From Eonycteris spelaea (lineage: Eukaryota > Chordata > Mammalia > Chiroptera > Pteropodidae): 64,000 nucleotides of DNA. Position numbers and translations under genes: made by a program. Below the pieces are notes generated by a model. It saw only the letters and a program-made list of their open reading frames with translations, ran no database searches and was not told the DNA's origin. Of this stretch, positions 12,950 through 24,655 are shown piece after piece (position 1 is the first letter of the stretch; the number at the start of each line of letters is the position of its first letter). Where the stretch lies: assembly GCA_003508835.1 (NCBI GenBank), contig PUFA01000183.1, positions 2,542,001 through 2,606,000 on the forward strand, written 5' to 3'.

Positions 12950-15200
12950 TGATATGTCCAAAAATAATTACTAGTAGCACAATCAAAAATATAACTGCCT
13001 ATGTTTTTTTTCCCAGAAGTTTTATGGTTTCACATCCCACATTTAAGTCTTTAATCCATTTTGAGTCTATTCTTATATATGGTGTAAGAAAGTGGACTGT
13101 TTCTTTATTTTTCTTTTTTTTCTTTTTCATGTATCCAGCACCATTTATTGAAAAGACTGTCTTTCCCTCATTATATACTCTGCTTTCTTAGTCATATATT
13201 AAGTGAATGTATAGGCGTGTATTTATTTCTGGGCTTTCTATTCTGTTCAACTGATCAATATACTTGTTTTTATGCCAGTACCATGCTGTTTTGATTACTG
13301 TAGCCTTGTAGTATAGTTTGATATCAGGTAGTGTGATATCTCCAACTTTGTTCTTCTTTTTCAAGATTGACATGGATATTCGGGGTCTTTGATGGTTTCA
13401 TACAAATTTTAGGATTATTTGTTCTAGCTCTCTGAAAAATGCCGTTGGCATTTTCATAGGGATTGCATTGAATCTACAGATTGCTTTGGGTAGAATGGCC
13501 ATTTTAACGATGTTGATTCTTCCTACCCATGAGCACGGTATATGCTTTTATTATTTGTATCTTATTCAATTTCTTTTTTCAATTACTTATAATTTTCTGA
13601 GAACAGGTCTTTTACCTTACTTGGTTGGTTTGATTCCCAGGTATTTTATTGTTTTAATGCAATTGTAAATGGGATGGTTTTCTTAATTTCTCTTTCTGAA
13701 AGTTCATCATTGGTGCATAAAAATGCCATAGACTTTTGAATATTAACTTTGTATCCTGTACTTTACTGAATTCATTGATCAGTTCTAACATTTTTTTGGT
13801 GGAGTCTTTAGGGTTCTTGTATATAGTATCATGTCATCAGCAAATAACAAGTTTTACTTCTTCTTCTTTAATTCAGATAACTTTTTATTTCTTTCTTATC
13901 TTATTGCTGTGGAGTAGTGAAGAGAAGAGGAGTGGTGAAAGTGGGCATCCTTGTCTTGTTTCCTGATCTTAAGGAAAACACTTTTAGCCTTTCCCCGTTG
14001 AGTATGATGTTAGCTGCAGGTTTGTCATATATGGCCTTTATTGTATTGAGGTATGTTCCCTCTATTCCCACTTTGCTGAAAGTTTTTATCATAAATGTAT
14101 ACTGGATTTTGTTGAATGCTTTTTCTGCATCTATTGATATGATCATACGGTTTTTATCTTTTGATTTGTTAAAGTGATGTATCACATTAATAGATTTTCA
14201 GATATCATACCAACCTTGCATCCCAGGAATAAATCCAACTTGATTATGGTGTATGATATTTTTAATGTATTGCTGAATTCAGCTTGCTAATATTTTGTTG
14301 AGGATTTTAGCATCAATATTCATAAGAGATATTAACCTGTAGTCTTTTAAAAATTATTTTTGTAGTGTCTTTGTTTTTGGAATCAAGGTAATGTGGCCTC
14401 ATAAAAGGAGTTAGGGAGCCTTCTCTTTCTTGAAATTTTTGGAATCATTTGAGAAGAATAGGTGTTAATTCTTCTTTGAATATTTGGTAAAATTCACCTC
14501 TTAAGCCATCTGGTCCAGGAATTTCATTTTGGGGGACGTTTTTGATTACCAATTCTATGTCATTGGTGGTAATCAGTCTATTCAGATTTTCTGTTTTTCT
14601 TGACTCAGTCCTGAGAGATTGTATGTTTTTAGGAATTTCTTCCAGATTGTCCAATTTGTTGGCATATAATTCTCATAGTATTTTCTTATGATCTTTTGTA
14701 TTTCCATGGAGTCTTTAGTTATTTCTCCTCTTTCATTTCTTATTTTATTTTATTTATTTGAGTCTTCTCTCTTTTTCTTTGATGAATCTCATTAAGGATT
14801 TGTCAATTTTGTTTATCCTTTTAAAGAACCAGCTCTTGGTTTCCTTAATATTTTGTATTGTTTTCTAGACTCTATTCTGTTTATTTCTGCTCTGATTTTT
14901 ATTATTTCTTTCCTTCTACTCACTTTGGGCTTCATTTGCTGTTCTTTCTCTGGTTCTTTTAAGTGTAAGGTTAGATTGTTTATTTGATTTATTTTTTTGA
15001 GGTAGGCCTGTATTGGTATGAATCTGCCTCTTATGACTGCTTTTGCTGTGTCCCATAGATTTCAAATTGTTTCATATTCATTTTCATTTGCCTCTAGGTA
15101 TATTTGATTGCTTCCTCGATCTCATTGTTAGCAGCATGTTATTTAGTCTCTGTATGTTTTTGTATTTTCCAGTTTTGTTCTTGTAGTTGATTTTTAGTTT
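12950..15200 (-). pseudogene. Second copy of L1 ORF2 middle and C-terminal region
   Basis: This block repeats ORF2 segments already present at 9.3-12.3 kb but lacks an L1 3'UTR. On the minus strand, 13188-13373 matches the ORF2 segment after the RT ([21 protein letters not shown]). 13901-14185 holds the RT block [18 protein letters not shown]. 14445-14654 holds the upstream RT motif with IPGPDG. It begins abruptly near 12950 within the C-terminal region and ends near 15200 in the endonuclease-RT spacer. A fragment lacking its 3' end is not a usual target-primed product, which suggests recombination, deletion or internal priming. Confidence 0.8.
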
Positions 15201-15300
15201 CAAAGTCTCTTCTTTTTTTTTCCCTACTCTTCTCTTTCTGATACACCCATTATTCTTATACTGCTCCTTCTAATGGAGTCATATGGTTCTCATAGACTTC

Positions 15301-15331
<31 letters not shown>

Positions 15332-15930
15332 TTCTTTCTTTCTTTCTTTCCTCTCAATTCTTTCTCATTTTCCACCTGAGTTATTTGTAGATTTCTATTT
15401 TCAATATCACTAATTCTTTCCTCCATTTGGTCTACTCTCTTTCCTAAACTCTCTAGTTCATTCTTCAGCTCATTTATTGAGTTCTTTAGTTTCAGAATTT
15501 TTTTTTATACTTTCAAATCTCTTTAAAAGTTCTGATCTTGTTCATTCATTTTATTTCTGAGCTTGTTGATCTGCTTTTCTGAGTTTTCTTGTATCTCATT
15601 GAATTTTTTCAGAACTGCAACCTCAACTCCTCTGTCATTTAAACCGCAGTTTTCCATGTCTTTAAGTTTATTTTCTGGAGATTTTTTTTTTTCTGAACTC
15701 ACTGTTACCTTGGTTATTCATTGTGCTAGATGGATTATTTTCTCTCCCTGAGCATTTGTGGAATGACTTTTTTCCTTAAGTATTTGATTCTTAACTGTTT
15801 AGTAGGTTTCCAGTAGGTGGTGCTGAAGCGCACTTTTTTGTTTTCTCTTACCCGCACAACTGGAGCTTCTTGGATCTCTGTAGGTTTTTGTCCCCTCCAC
15901 CATGGAAAACACCTCACATTCTCCAAAGAG
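15200..15930 (-). pseudogene. L1 ORF1 coiled-coil region remnant
   Basis: ORF1 is the L1 RNA-binding chaperone with an N-terminal coiled coil. After the 15.2-kb junction the antisense text ('tgatacacccattattctta', then repeated 'ctttagttt', 'tgagcttgttgat' and 'tctgagttttcttg') has the heptad-like, Glu/Lys/Ser-rich character of the L1 ORF1 coiled coil on the minus strand. No open frame spans it. The assignment rests on its position between ORF2 and a GC-richer 5'UTR, and on the landmark equivalent to the one at 52.9 kb in the second full L1. Confidence 0.55.
15301..15352. repeat. (CTTT)n microsatellite
   Basis: About twelve CTTT units with one interruption, embedded in the L1 ORF1 region. 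Probably length-variable. Confidence 0.95.
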
Positions 15931-16715
15931 GTGAGCATCCTCTTTACAACTTATTGACCACGGTCTTTGGGCACAATCCCCATACTGGGCTATGGGTCTC
16001 CTGGCCTGTGTGTTTCCAGCACTGCCTTCTTGCAGCCAGAAGCTGTCAACTTTATTGTCTGAGGTGTCTCAATCGCCTCTACCAGGATCAGCTTTGATAG
16101 GTGGGGGAGGTGGTGGGTGGAATTAGGTTCTTGTGTCTGCAGCTCTGTCCTTTCTAATGGGTTCAGCCACAATGAGTACAGACCACGTAGGCTGAGAAGT
16201 TGTTTCTGCCCTTTTGTGATCTGCGAAGTGAGGATTTTACTGCCAGGTGGGCCACAGAGGATGGGGGGAGGGTGGTGGGTGGGTTTCTGCATCTGGGGCT
16301 TTTTTTGTCTGGTGATGGTGGTTTGTGGGATGTTGCTACCCTTTGTACTACTTCTCTGCCCCTGACCCTGAGCTCAGCTTCAATGTATACCAACCACCCA
16401 GGCCTGATTGCTGCCTCTGCCCCTCCAGTTTGCTCAGAGGTATTGTCTCCTGACCCTTTACTGCTATCACATCTGCTGGGACTGCAGTGAGCACAAGACT
16501 GTGTTTGTGGCTCTCATCTCTGTCCTTCCCTCTGTCATATCTCCTCTGATGGCTCCAATATGCCCACCTTCAGATGTTTCAACGTGAAGATCTCTCAGAC
16601 ATGTTTGTGTGTTGATGGGACTCCTTTGTTGAATTATAGCTATCTGACTTGTTGTAACCTTTCAAGGGGAGAGAACTGCAGATCCTCTCATGCCACCATG
16701 CAGCTAATGTCACTC
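15930..16715 (-). promoter_or_regulatory. L1 5'UTR (former internal promoter)
   Basis: The base composition becomes clearly GC-richer than the flanking L1 body, as expected of an L1 5'UTR on the minus strand. It ends at 'tgccaccatgcagctaatg', next to the right-hand target-site duplication. Small overlapping frames here (60 to 100 codons) run on both strands and share no family, so I treat them as non-coding. Confidence 0.6.
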
Positions 16716-16727
16716 CAAATATACCTT
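16716..16727. repeat. Target-site duplication, right copy (younger L1)
   Basis: 'caaatatacctt' matches 'cagatatacctt' at 8527-8538. The old L1 resumes directly after it. Confidence 0.75.
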
Positions 16728-19700
16728 GAAAATATTTTCTGTTAGTCTGGCTGACCTATTCATTTTTAAATGGTGTCTTCAATGGACATTAACTTTTTGT
16801 TTTGATGGTCCAGTTGATCCGTTTTTTTTTTAATAGCTGTCTATTACTTTTTCTTATCTAAGAAATCTGCCTATCCTCATGTCATGAAGATATTCTCCTA
16901 TGTTAAATTCAAAAGAAGCTTTGTATTGTTAGCTTTTTAAAGTCTATGATTATCTCAAATTAATTTTTGTACGTAATGTGAGGTAGAGGTGCAGCTTCTT
17001 TCCCCCCTCCTCCACCTATACAGATATTCAGTTTTCCAACACCATTTATGAAAGACTTCCATTTCCCCACTGATTGCTTTGGCATGTTTACTGAAAACTA
17101 AGTGGCCATATAAGTTCTCAGTTTTGTTTCATTAATCTATCTGTCAGTCCAAGGCCAGTCCCATAACAGCTTTTGATAATTTTGAAGTTAAGTAGTATAA
17201 GTCCTCTAATTATTCTCTTCCTTTAAGAGATTGCTTTGGACATTTCAGGTTCCTTGTTTCACATAAATTTTAGAATTAGTTTATTATTTTCTACAACAAA
17301 TTTTGTTGCAATTATGAGTGAGGTTGCATTGAATCTATAGATCAATTTGGGGAGAATTCACAATTTAATATTAAGTTTAACTATTGAGTTCCCCAATTCT
17401 TGAACATGGTATATTTCTCCATTTATTTAGCCTTTATTTAATTTCTCTTATAGTATTAATATATTGTTTTTTAACTCTTTTATCAAATTGATTTCCCCCA
17501 ATTTTTTGATGCTATTGCAAATGGAAGGTTTTTTATTTTATTTTTAGAGGTTTGGTGCTAGTTTTTAAAAATACAATTGATTTTTGAACATTATCCTTTT
17601 ACCCCCAAAGCTTGTTAATTTATTATTTTCAGTAGTCATTTTTAGATTCCTTAGGACTTTCTATATTAACTACCGTGTCATTTGCAAATAGGCCAGTTTT
17701 ATTGCTGCCTTTCCAACTTTCATGCTATATTTTTATTTTTCTAGTCTTCTTTTACTGACAAAAGGACCTCTAGTACAATGTCAATAGAAGTCGTGAGAGT
17801 GAGCATTCTTTCCTTATCATTGATATTAGAAGGGGGGAGGGAATTATGATTTCTCTGTTAAGAATGCTGGTAGCTATAGGATTTTTTTTTTTTTTTAGAT
17901 ATAACCTTTCATTAGATTGAGTAAGTTCTCATTTGTTCCTAGTTTGATAAGAATTTTTATCATGAATGAGTATTATGTATTGTGAAAATTTTTCTGCATC
18001 TATTAAATTAATCATATGTGTTTTCTTTTTATTCTATTAATATAGTGAATTACATTAATTAAAACTTGAAGGTTAAAACAACTTAGAATTCCTGGGATAA
18101 GCCCCATTTGGTCACAATTATATTCATTTTTTTATATTTTGATGATTTCAGTTTGCTAATAATTTGCTTTATATACATGAGGAATAATGGCCTGGCAGTT
18201 GGTGTTGTTTTTTAATGCCTTTGACAGATTTTTGAATTAAGGTTTTCCTGTTCTCATAAAATGAGTTGGGAAGTGATCCATCCCTCTATTTTCTGAGAGT
18301 TTTTGTGTAAGATTGTAGTTCCCCCACCCCTTAAATGTTCAATAGAATTTCCCAGTAAAACCATCTGGCCATGAAGTTTTTTTGTGTGTGTGGGAATGTT
18401 TTTAAAAACAACTTCAAATTTTAAATGATATTGGGCTATTTCAGAATTCAATTTCATCTTTTGTCTGGTTTAGCAAACTGTAATATTCAAAGAAATGTGT
18501 CCACCTCATCTAAATTGTGAATTTTTTGCCATTATCCATTTAATTATTTGTTATCCATTTAATATCTATTGGATCTGTAGTGATAATCCCTCCCTCATTA
18601 CTGATGTTGATAATTTTTGTTGTCTATTTCTGTTTTCTCTCTCCTTTCTGATTCTAAGTCTAACTAGATATCTATCAAATTTTTTGGCCTTTTCTAATTT
18701 TTGGCTTTGCTAAATTTCTTTATTGTCTTCTTTTTATTGTACTGATTTCCGCTCTTATCTTTATTATTTCCTCTCTTCTACTTATTTTGGGTTTTTCAGC
18801 TCTCCTCTGTCTTCTTGAAGTAGAATCTTGGGTCACCCATTTTAGACCATTCTTCTTTGGCTATATAAGTATTTAAAACTAGAACATTTCCTCTAAGAAC
18901 TAGCAACTTAAGATGTATTTCACAAAGCTCAATATATTTTTATCTTTATTCAATTTGATTTATTTTCTAATTTTATCATAAATCTTTTTCCATTCCATAT
19001 ATTACTTAGAAGTTTCTTATTTAATTTTTAATTATTTGGAGTTTCTCAATATCTTATTGATAATGACTTCTAATTTAATTTCACAATAATCAAAGAATAT
19101 ACTCTGCCTAATTTTATACTGTTTAATTGATTAAGACTTGCTTTATGGCCAAGCAAATGGTCAGTCCTGGTAAACTCTTTAAAGGAATTTCTATCTTATT
19201 CTATTTTAAATGAAATACTCTACAAATATAAATTAGGTCAAGGTAGTTGATAATGTTACATATCTTTTATGTCTTTGCTGAACTATTTTGTCCAATTGGT
19301 CTATCAATGTCTGAGAAAAGGATTTGTCTATTTTTATGACTATGATTGTGGGATTGTCTAATTTTCCTTTTAATTCTGTCAATATTTGTTCCATGTATTT
19401 GGAAGCTCTGTTTTTTGATGCATACACATCTATGACTAAAAATCTTAATGATAACTTGGATACTTGGATACTTTATCATTATGAAATGTCTCTCTTTACT
19501 TTGCGAACTCTGTTTTAAAGTCTATTTCATCTGATGTTAATATAGCTAATCCAGCTTTCTTGGGTTTACTGTTGGCATGGTATATTTTCTTATCCACTTA
19601 CTTTCAGTTGACCTGAGTCTTTGGATGTAAGGTTTATCTCTTTGAAGACAGGGGTATTGTATTCTCTATATTTATCCTGCTTGGAGTTTATTTTAATTAA

Positions 19701-19990
19701 CTTTAATTTTAAATGTGTATCTTTCAACAAACTTTAAACATTTTTTTGCACACTGTATCTTCAAATAATTTTTCTATCCCATTCTCCTCTCTCTTTTTGG
19801 AATTTTAATGCTGTGTCTACTGAACTTTTTGATTTGGACCACAGGTTTTTGAGACATTGTTGTTGTTTGTTTGTTATTGTTATCTTTTTCTCCCTCTTCT
19901 TCTTTATCATTTTACCCTCTGTTCTTTAGATCATGTAATTTTGATTTATCTTCAAAACAAAGATTTGTTTTAAATATGAATGTTCTTTTT
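16728..19990 (-). mobile_element. Old LINE-1 (L1M), 5' continuation of the split copy
   Basis: Antisense ORF2 continues from the segment lost at 8538: 'tatctaagaaatctgcctat' near 16855, 'caacaccatttatgaaagac' near 17038, 'gaggttgcattgaatctata' near 17320, and the RT region around 18254-18457 (minus frame with a diverged Gly-Gln-Met block). The endonuclease-RT spacer and part of the endonuclease follow to about 19.7 kb. Divergence is much higher than in the inserted L1, which agrees with an older insertion. T runs at 17882 and 19989 are internal. No 5'UTR or ORF1 was recognised. Confidence 0.75.
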
Positions 19991-20270
19991 TTTTTTTCTA
20001 AATGATCATGATTTGAGTATATGTTGTTACCAAAGGAAATGGAATGACTGGCCTTTATTTTTGACAGAAATGGGGTGGGGGAGCATCAAGACTGGCCACT
20101 TAACTTCTTGGGCCAGTGCAAAATGAAAATATGAGGCTCCTGTTAAAAAATCATTAAGAATTTCAAGACAATGACAGAGAGCACTAAACCAAGCCCTTTG
20201 AGCACATGGCCCTGTGTAACTGACAAGTTGCATGTCAATAAAGCCAGAAAGTATGATAGAGTTCAGAACT
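19991..20270. other. No gene; possible unnamed interspersed repeat
   Basis: The segment 20090-20240 ('gggccagtgcaaaatgaaaa', 'attaagaatttcaagacaatgac' and 'gcacatggccctgtgtaac' style text) looks like an old mammalian repeat, but I cannot name it. The 68-codon minus frame at 20027-20233 lies wholly inside it and is probably spurious. Confidence 0.35.
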
Positions 20271-20485
20271 TCCAGTCAAATACATCAGAATCTGAATCCC
20301 AGATCCACTACTTGCTATGTGGGTGATTGTAGGCATGTTACTTTTTCTCTACAAGCTTTAATGTCTTTATCTGCAAGATGAGTCTTTCCTAGGTTTGTTG
20401 CGAGGTGTAAGTGTTGGCTATGTAGGGAGCCTAGTACAACTTGTAACATATAATATGGTCTAAAAGGAAGTTGTTATTATTATTA
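20270..20485 (+). repeat. MIR SINE
   Basis: Sense MIR with readable core: 'gaatcccagatccactactt' near 20294, 'gtgggtgattgtaggcatgt', 'tttatctgcaagatgag' and 'gtttgttgcgaggtgtaag'. Ends with 'gtacaacttgtaacatataat'. A short (TTA)n run follows. Confidence 0.75.
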
Positions 20486-20964
20486 TTTTGTTACATTGGC
20501 TTAATTTGAAGAAAAGTGTAGAAGGAAAGTTGTTACATCAGAAGGAGAATGTCTCTAATGTTATCAACTGAAGACTGGGAGATATGAGATAAGAAATGTG
20601 TGTGAGTGTAGGCAGGCCAGAGACAGAATTGAAGAATTAGGGGTATCCTAGTGAGTGAGAGGGAGCTGGTGGGGAGATAAATTCCCTGAACCTGTCTCTG
20701 GGTGGCACTATTAGTCCAAGAGAACTTGGTTATATTATAAGGTTACAGGTGAGGTGGGTGTTTTAAAGGATGGGGCAAAGGAAGGATGGAAGCATAGAAA
20801 GGAAAAACAATGTACCAACAAGACATTCTTACAAAGCAGAACTTTTCAAAATCTGCGGAGTAATGAAAGAGTATAGTGAGTACTTCCCAACTGCCTAGGT
20901 AGATATCAAGGCATTCAGTCCATCTAGGCAGAGATATGAGGATTTTTGTTTATGTCTAATAATC
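20486..20964. other. No gene recognised
   Basis: Purine-rich unassigned sequence without a convincing open frame or named repeat. Confidence 0.4.
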
Positions 20965-21160
20965 TAAAACTTTGGTTTGTGATCTGGCCACAAATTAGAA
21001 TCACCTGTGGAACCCTAAAAACTTTTGATGCTTTGACTCTACACCAGAGATTCTGCTTTATTTGTTCTGGGGTGAGGCCTGGGCATCATCAGTGTTTTTT
21101 TAAAAGCTTGTCAGATGATTCTAATGTGCAGACAGGGCTGAGAACCACCAATCTAAAATG
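20965..21160 (+). mobile_element. MER5A-type non-autonomous hAT element
   Basis: The MER5A pattern is readable end to end: 'aattagaatcacctgtggaa' near 20994, 'gagattctgctttatttgtt' near 21047, 'ggtgaggcctgggcatca', 'cttgtcagatgattctaatg' and 'gctgagaaccacc' at the 3' end. These elements carry no gene. They are old Charlie-family hAT derivatives. Confidence 0.75.
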
Positions 21161-21404
21161 ATGACATACTGTTAAGATCTTGTCTTTGTACTTCCCTCTA
21201 GGAAAAAAAAAAATTGCCATGTTCTGTGTACGTGTGTGTGTGTTTGGTAACCAGGCGATTAAGCAACAGTAATGCACACACAAGCGGAAACCATTCGATA
21301 ACTTCAGCACATCACAGAGTGAGTGATGCTTTTGCCTGGTCCACAGCTGTATCTGCTCAGGAAACTTCATCTGCTACTCTCTGAGATGCTTACATAAGCT
21401 ACTA

Positions 21405-21475
21405 TGCATAACATGCATTTAAACAGTGTCTGGCACATAATAGAGCTCATAAGTGTTAACTATTGTTACTGTCAT
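21405..21475 (+). repeat. MIR or L2 3'-end fragment
   Basis: 'acagtgtctggcacataata' followed by 'gagctcataagtgttaacta' is the typical 3' end shared by MIR copies. Confidence 0.5.
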
Positions 21476-23329
21476 TACTAAACTTTTTTGTTAGGTCATC
21501 TAATAGAATTAAGTTTAAATTAATAAAGAAGAGTCAAAGAAATTTAGCAGAGTGTAATTATATTTCTTTTGGGTGGTTAACCTCATCCTTTCAATGTTTT
21601 ATGTCATTGTAAATGAGCTATTTAAAAAGGCAATAGAGTAAGTCATCATATCACAGAGATCACTAAACTATTTATAAGGAAATACAAAAAGAAAATCTGT
21701 CCTAATATTGCAGAAATGGGTACTCGTGGTCTGAGATAAAATTTCCTATGATAGCATTACATCTGGATTTAAAAATGACTGTGTTGTCAAAACCTGAATG
21801 GCAGAAAAGATATTTTGGGAAAATTGTTAAAAAAAATCTTAGTTGAATTGTATTTTGGAAAATTGTTAAAAAATCTAGTGATGACAAAGTCAATGACAAC
21901 CAAGATGCACATGATGCATTTGAATCAGATTGTTTCTTGAATTGTAATAGTAGAAAAAAGCAGTACTTCCAAATTATTAAGAATCTATTTCATTTTCTTT
22001 TTAGTTTTATCTAATTAATATACACATATGTAAATTAAGATATTAAATATTATAAGTAGATCTTTAACTACTTCATTTAGATGCCTAAACATTTATATAT
22101 TCAAGTTGGCAAAAAAAAAATTCTAATTTTGCATTTTGGAAAGTTAATATTGGCTTTGTAATTGGAAGTATCTTGTGTCAGGTGTGTAGATAATTAGGAA
22201 AGGTCATTATGTGAGGAAAGGTGCTAAGCAGGAAATAAAGACAAGCTCAAATAGCTTCCATTTCTTCTATTTGTGATTCTTAGCAATTATTACTGAAATA
22301 TTTTAGAGTAAGAAAGCGTGCATAAGCCACTGAATTGTGGGTTTGCCTGGGCTTGTTCTTGGGCCAGTGAGGTTTTTAGAGGAAAGCTTACTTTTTGCAA
22401 TCATCATAGCAACCTCAACAATATAGGCCCTGCTCTGCCAGCTCTGATATGTCCAACATATTCCTTGAGGAGAAATATGCTATCATAGTGGAGGAATGAT
22501 TTTCTACTTTATTATTTTTAAATACAATATTTATTATTTTATTCAATTCATAAATTCACCCATCTCCCATTCCAACTACCTATCAGTTGAGCACTAACAC
22601 TTCATTTGCTCCATCTCTTTTACTTAATTCTCCCCAGAGGTTACCAACAGAATTTGGGTTGAGGATGCAGCCACTGAGTGACTTGGATGTCCCTTCTGCA
22701 CACTAGTTTGTGACTGTGACCGTAAGAAATACTCGTGCCTGCCTGCTTGCTACAAAACAATAGAAATTCCAGTTGCATGCCTCATTCCCCAGACAATATC
22801 TTGAATTTTGCTCACCAGGATGCAAACCCCTCAGCAAAATATGGAGGGAGCATTGCTCTCCAGGTCTACCTATCCCATATTTTCCTATCTGTCCAGACAA
22901 ACTCTTGAATCTCACAGAGAAAATCTGAAGCATACTCAGATGCTTAACCAAATCAAGGCTCCCAGGCTTGTCTAATTATAGGTGATGTGCAATGAGAGAA
23001 ATGTGGTCTTTCATCATTTTAAATACTTTTCTTCTTTCCTTTCTTCTGCTCCCATCCTCAGCCATTCTACTTAAGGAGGGGGAACAGTGGGGAAGAAATA
23101 CCTTTATGTCTTGATATAAAGTGGAGATGAACAGATGTCATGATTTTTTACTTTCCAGCCTTAGCACTTGAAAGAAATGTGTGACATTTGTTTAAAAAAA
23201 AAAAAACCTAAATAACAATAGCCAGATGTTTATAAACCCATGAACATGCTAAAAATGACTAAGTTATCAGCAAACGAATCTGAGAAAACAAACACTTTTC
23301 CTTTGCAGGGGAGGAAAAAAAAGACTTTT
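21476..23329. other. No gene recognised
   Basis: AT-rich unassigned sequence. The short frames (65 and 82 codons, minus) have no recognisable motif. A short internal echo, 'ttttgggaaaattgttaaaa' near 21811 and 'ttttggaaaattgttaaaaa' near 21851, suggests a small local duplication. A poly(A) tract lies at 23191-23205. Confidence 0.4.
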
Positions 23330-24100
23330 ACATTCATTCTAAGCTCTTCTGGCTGATCTAATAATCAAATTAATATGAGACAGATTAACAGGAGAAAATG
23401 ACAAAATATATTACATATGTACATATGGGGGTTCCATAAAAATATGAGACTTATAGACAGATTGGGCAGTTGAGGCTTATGTGCCATCTGGAGCTAAGGA
23501 GAAAGGGAGGGCTGGGGAGTGTGGTTTGTGTCTTCAAAGGGGAGTAAGGCAATTCACATGGAGATGAAAAAGCAAATGTTTGGTAAACAAATGTTTGCTG
23601 GGCCTTTTTTAACACTGGAACACAGAGAGGATTTAGATCAGATGGGCACTGCTAGGTTCCTCCCTGTTTATCACACACTAATTCATATTGAACTACAGTT
23701 ATTTAGGATGATAGCTCCCTTTCTGGAGCAGATCTTCTGTTTAAATTCTTTTTAGACAGTTAGGGGTAAGGTCAAAGTTTTTTCCTCAGTCCTTGGCTTC
23801 TTAAAAACAATCAGCTTAAAATATTCAGCATCCCAAATGGCATATTTTGGAGAGCAAACTCGGCTCTCCCTCGCTGTTTTGTAATCTCTGGGGCAGCAGA
23901 AGGAAGCAGTGAAAAGGAGAAAGCAGATAAAGTTGAGTATGGACGTGTGTTTATGCAACCTTTCCCAAAGAGCAATATATGGAGCTTTAGTATTATTAGC
24001 CTCCCTGGAATAAAAGAGGAGGGCCATTTCTTTGGAAAATACTTTTGGGAAATGTTGTATGTTTTATGCCCTTTCTGGAGACATACAATGCACATTAACT
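23330..24100. other. Probable ancient interspersed repeat, family not identified
   Basis: The stretch 'aattcacatggagatgaaaa' to 'tgctgggccttttttaacac' (about 23549-23620) and the following 'agttatttaggatgatagct' and 'ggggtaaggtcaaagttttt' have the feel of a dispersed mammalian repeat I have met before. I cannot name the family or its ends. The three short frames here (78 to 94 codons) do not resemble proteins. Confidence 0.3.
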
Positions 24101-24494
24101 TATAAAAGTCTCTGAAAAACTCTGCGGTAAGGAAACCTATTAAACTTTGTTTAACCCGGTGTTTAGATTCTGGATTCTAGAACTCACTTGAGCATAGACC
24201 GCTTTTGCACACAACTGTTAACATCTCATAGGACAAATATTTCATAGAATATACCCAAGGGACTGCAACTTAATCTATAACATTTTTTATTTCTCTTAAA
24301 AATAACCATTCCTTATCTCTATTAGAAGAAACTACATTTTCTTATTTTTCTCTCCCCAAACCTGGCCCAATGTGACTCCTTTCCAACCCAAGGACATCTT
24401 GTGAGAGGTGTGTAGGTAGCCAGAGCTTCATAGAGGCTGATGTGACAGTCCTACCAGATATCAACAGCTGCAGCCTAAGGTGTACTGCCAAGGC
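24101..24494. other. No gene recognised
   Basis: Unassigned sequence without a motif-bearing frame. Confidence 0.4.
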
Positions 24495-24655
24495 TTGCTC
24501 TGAAGGTGTGGCCCAAGGCCAGACTGCATCTGCCTCACCAGTGAGCTTGTTAGAAATGCAGAATCTCAGGCCCCACAAAAGATCTACGGAAGGAGAATTT
24601 TCATTTTAACAAGATTCCTAGGTGCTTCACATGCATATTAAAGTTTAAGGAACTT
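24495..24655 (+). mobile_element. MER5A-type hAT element
   Basis: 'gaaggtgtggcccaaggcca', 'agcttgttagaaatgcagaa', 'tctcaggccccacaaaagat' and 'taacaagattcctaggtgct' follow the MER5A order in the opposite consensus direction to the copy at 20965. It ends with 'attaaagtttaagg'. Confidence 0.7.

Larger units (their letters stand above)
8560..12950 (-). pseudogene. L1 ORF2 remnant: C-terminus, reverse transcriptase, part of endonuclease
   Basis: L1 ORF2 encodes the endonuclease and reverse transcriptase used for target-primed reverse transcription. On the minus strand, 10716-10940 holds the RT segment with MIILIDAENEFNKTLHPF, a diverged form of the L1 '[11 protein letters not shown]' block. 11712-11996 holds the spacer between endonuclease and RT. 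The antisense endonuclease region ends near 12.95 kb (landmarks 'ggggtgtttaagtccc' at 12174 and 'agtgagtctcttgtaggcag' at 12812). The reading frame is interrupted many times. The piece is broken again by a (TA)(CA) tract and an inserted L1 3' end at 12.28-12.77 kb. Confidence 0.8.
8539..16715 (-). mobile_element. Younger composite LINE-1 inserted into an old L1
   Basis: A minus-strand L1, about 8.2 kb between target-site duplications, reads from right to left as 5'UTR (about 15.9-16.7 kb), ORF1 region (15.2-15.9 kb), ORF2 pieces and 3'UTR (8.56-8.9 kb). It is longer than a normal L1 of 6-7 kb. It holds a separate L1 3'-end insertion (12314-12760), and the ORF2 middle/C-terminal segment is present twice (within 9.3-12.3 kb and again at about 12.95-15.2 kb). 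ORF2 endonuclease sequence is missing at the 15.2-kb junction. No frame is intact, so it cannot be autonomous. The duplicated block may be a second L1 fragment or the product of recombination between L1 copies. Confidence 0.75.

Noticed and set aside
9022..14177. Many plus-strand frames of 60 to 104 codons, hydrophobic and Phe/Leu rich
   Set aside because: They are the antisense of L1 ORF2 on the minus strand. Antisense L1 routinely gives such frames.
15990..16490. Overlapping GC-rich frames as a small gene
   Set aside because: They run on both strands through an L1 5'UTR, with no shared motif.
20270..20485. MIR copies as possible tRNA genes
   Set aside because: MIR heads are tRNA-derived, but these fragments lack a full cloverleaf and intact A and B boxes.
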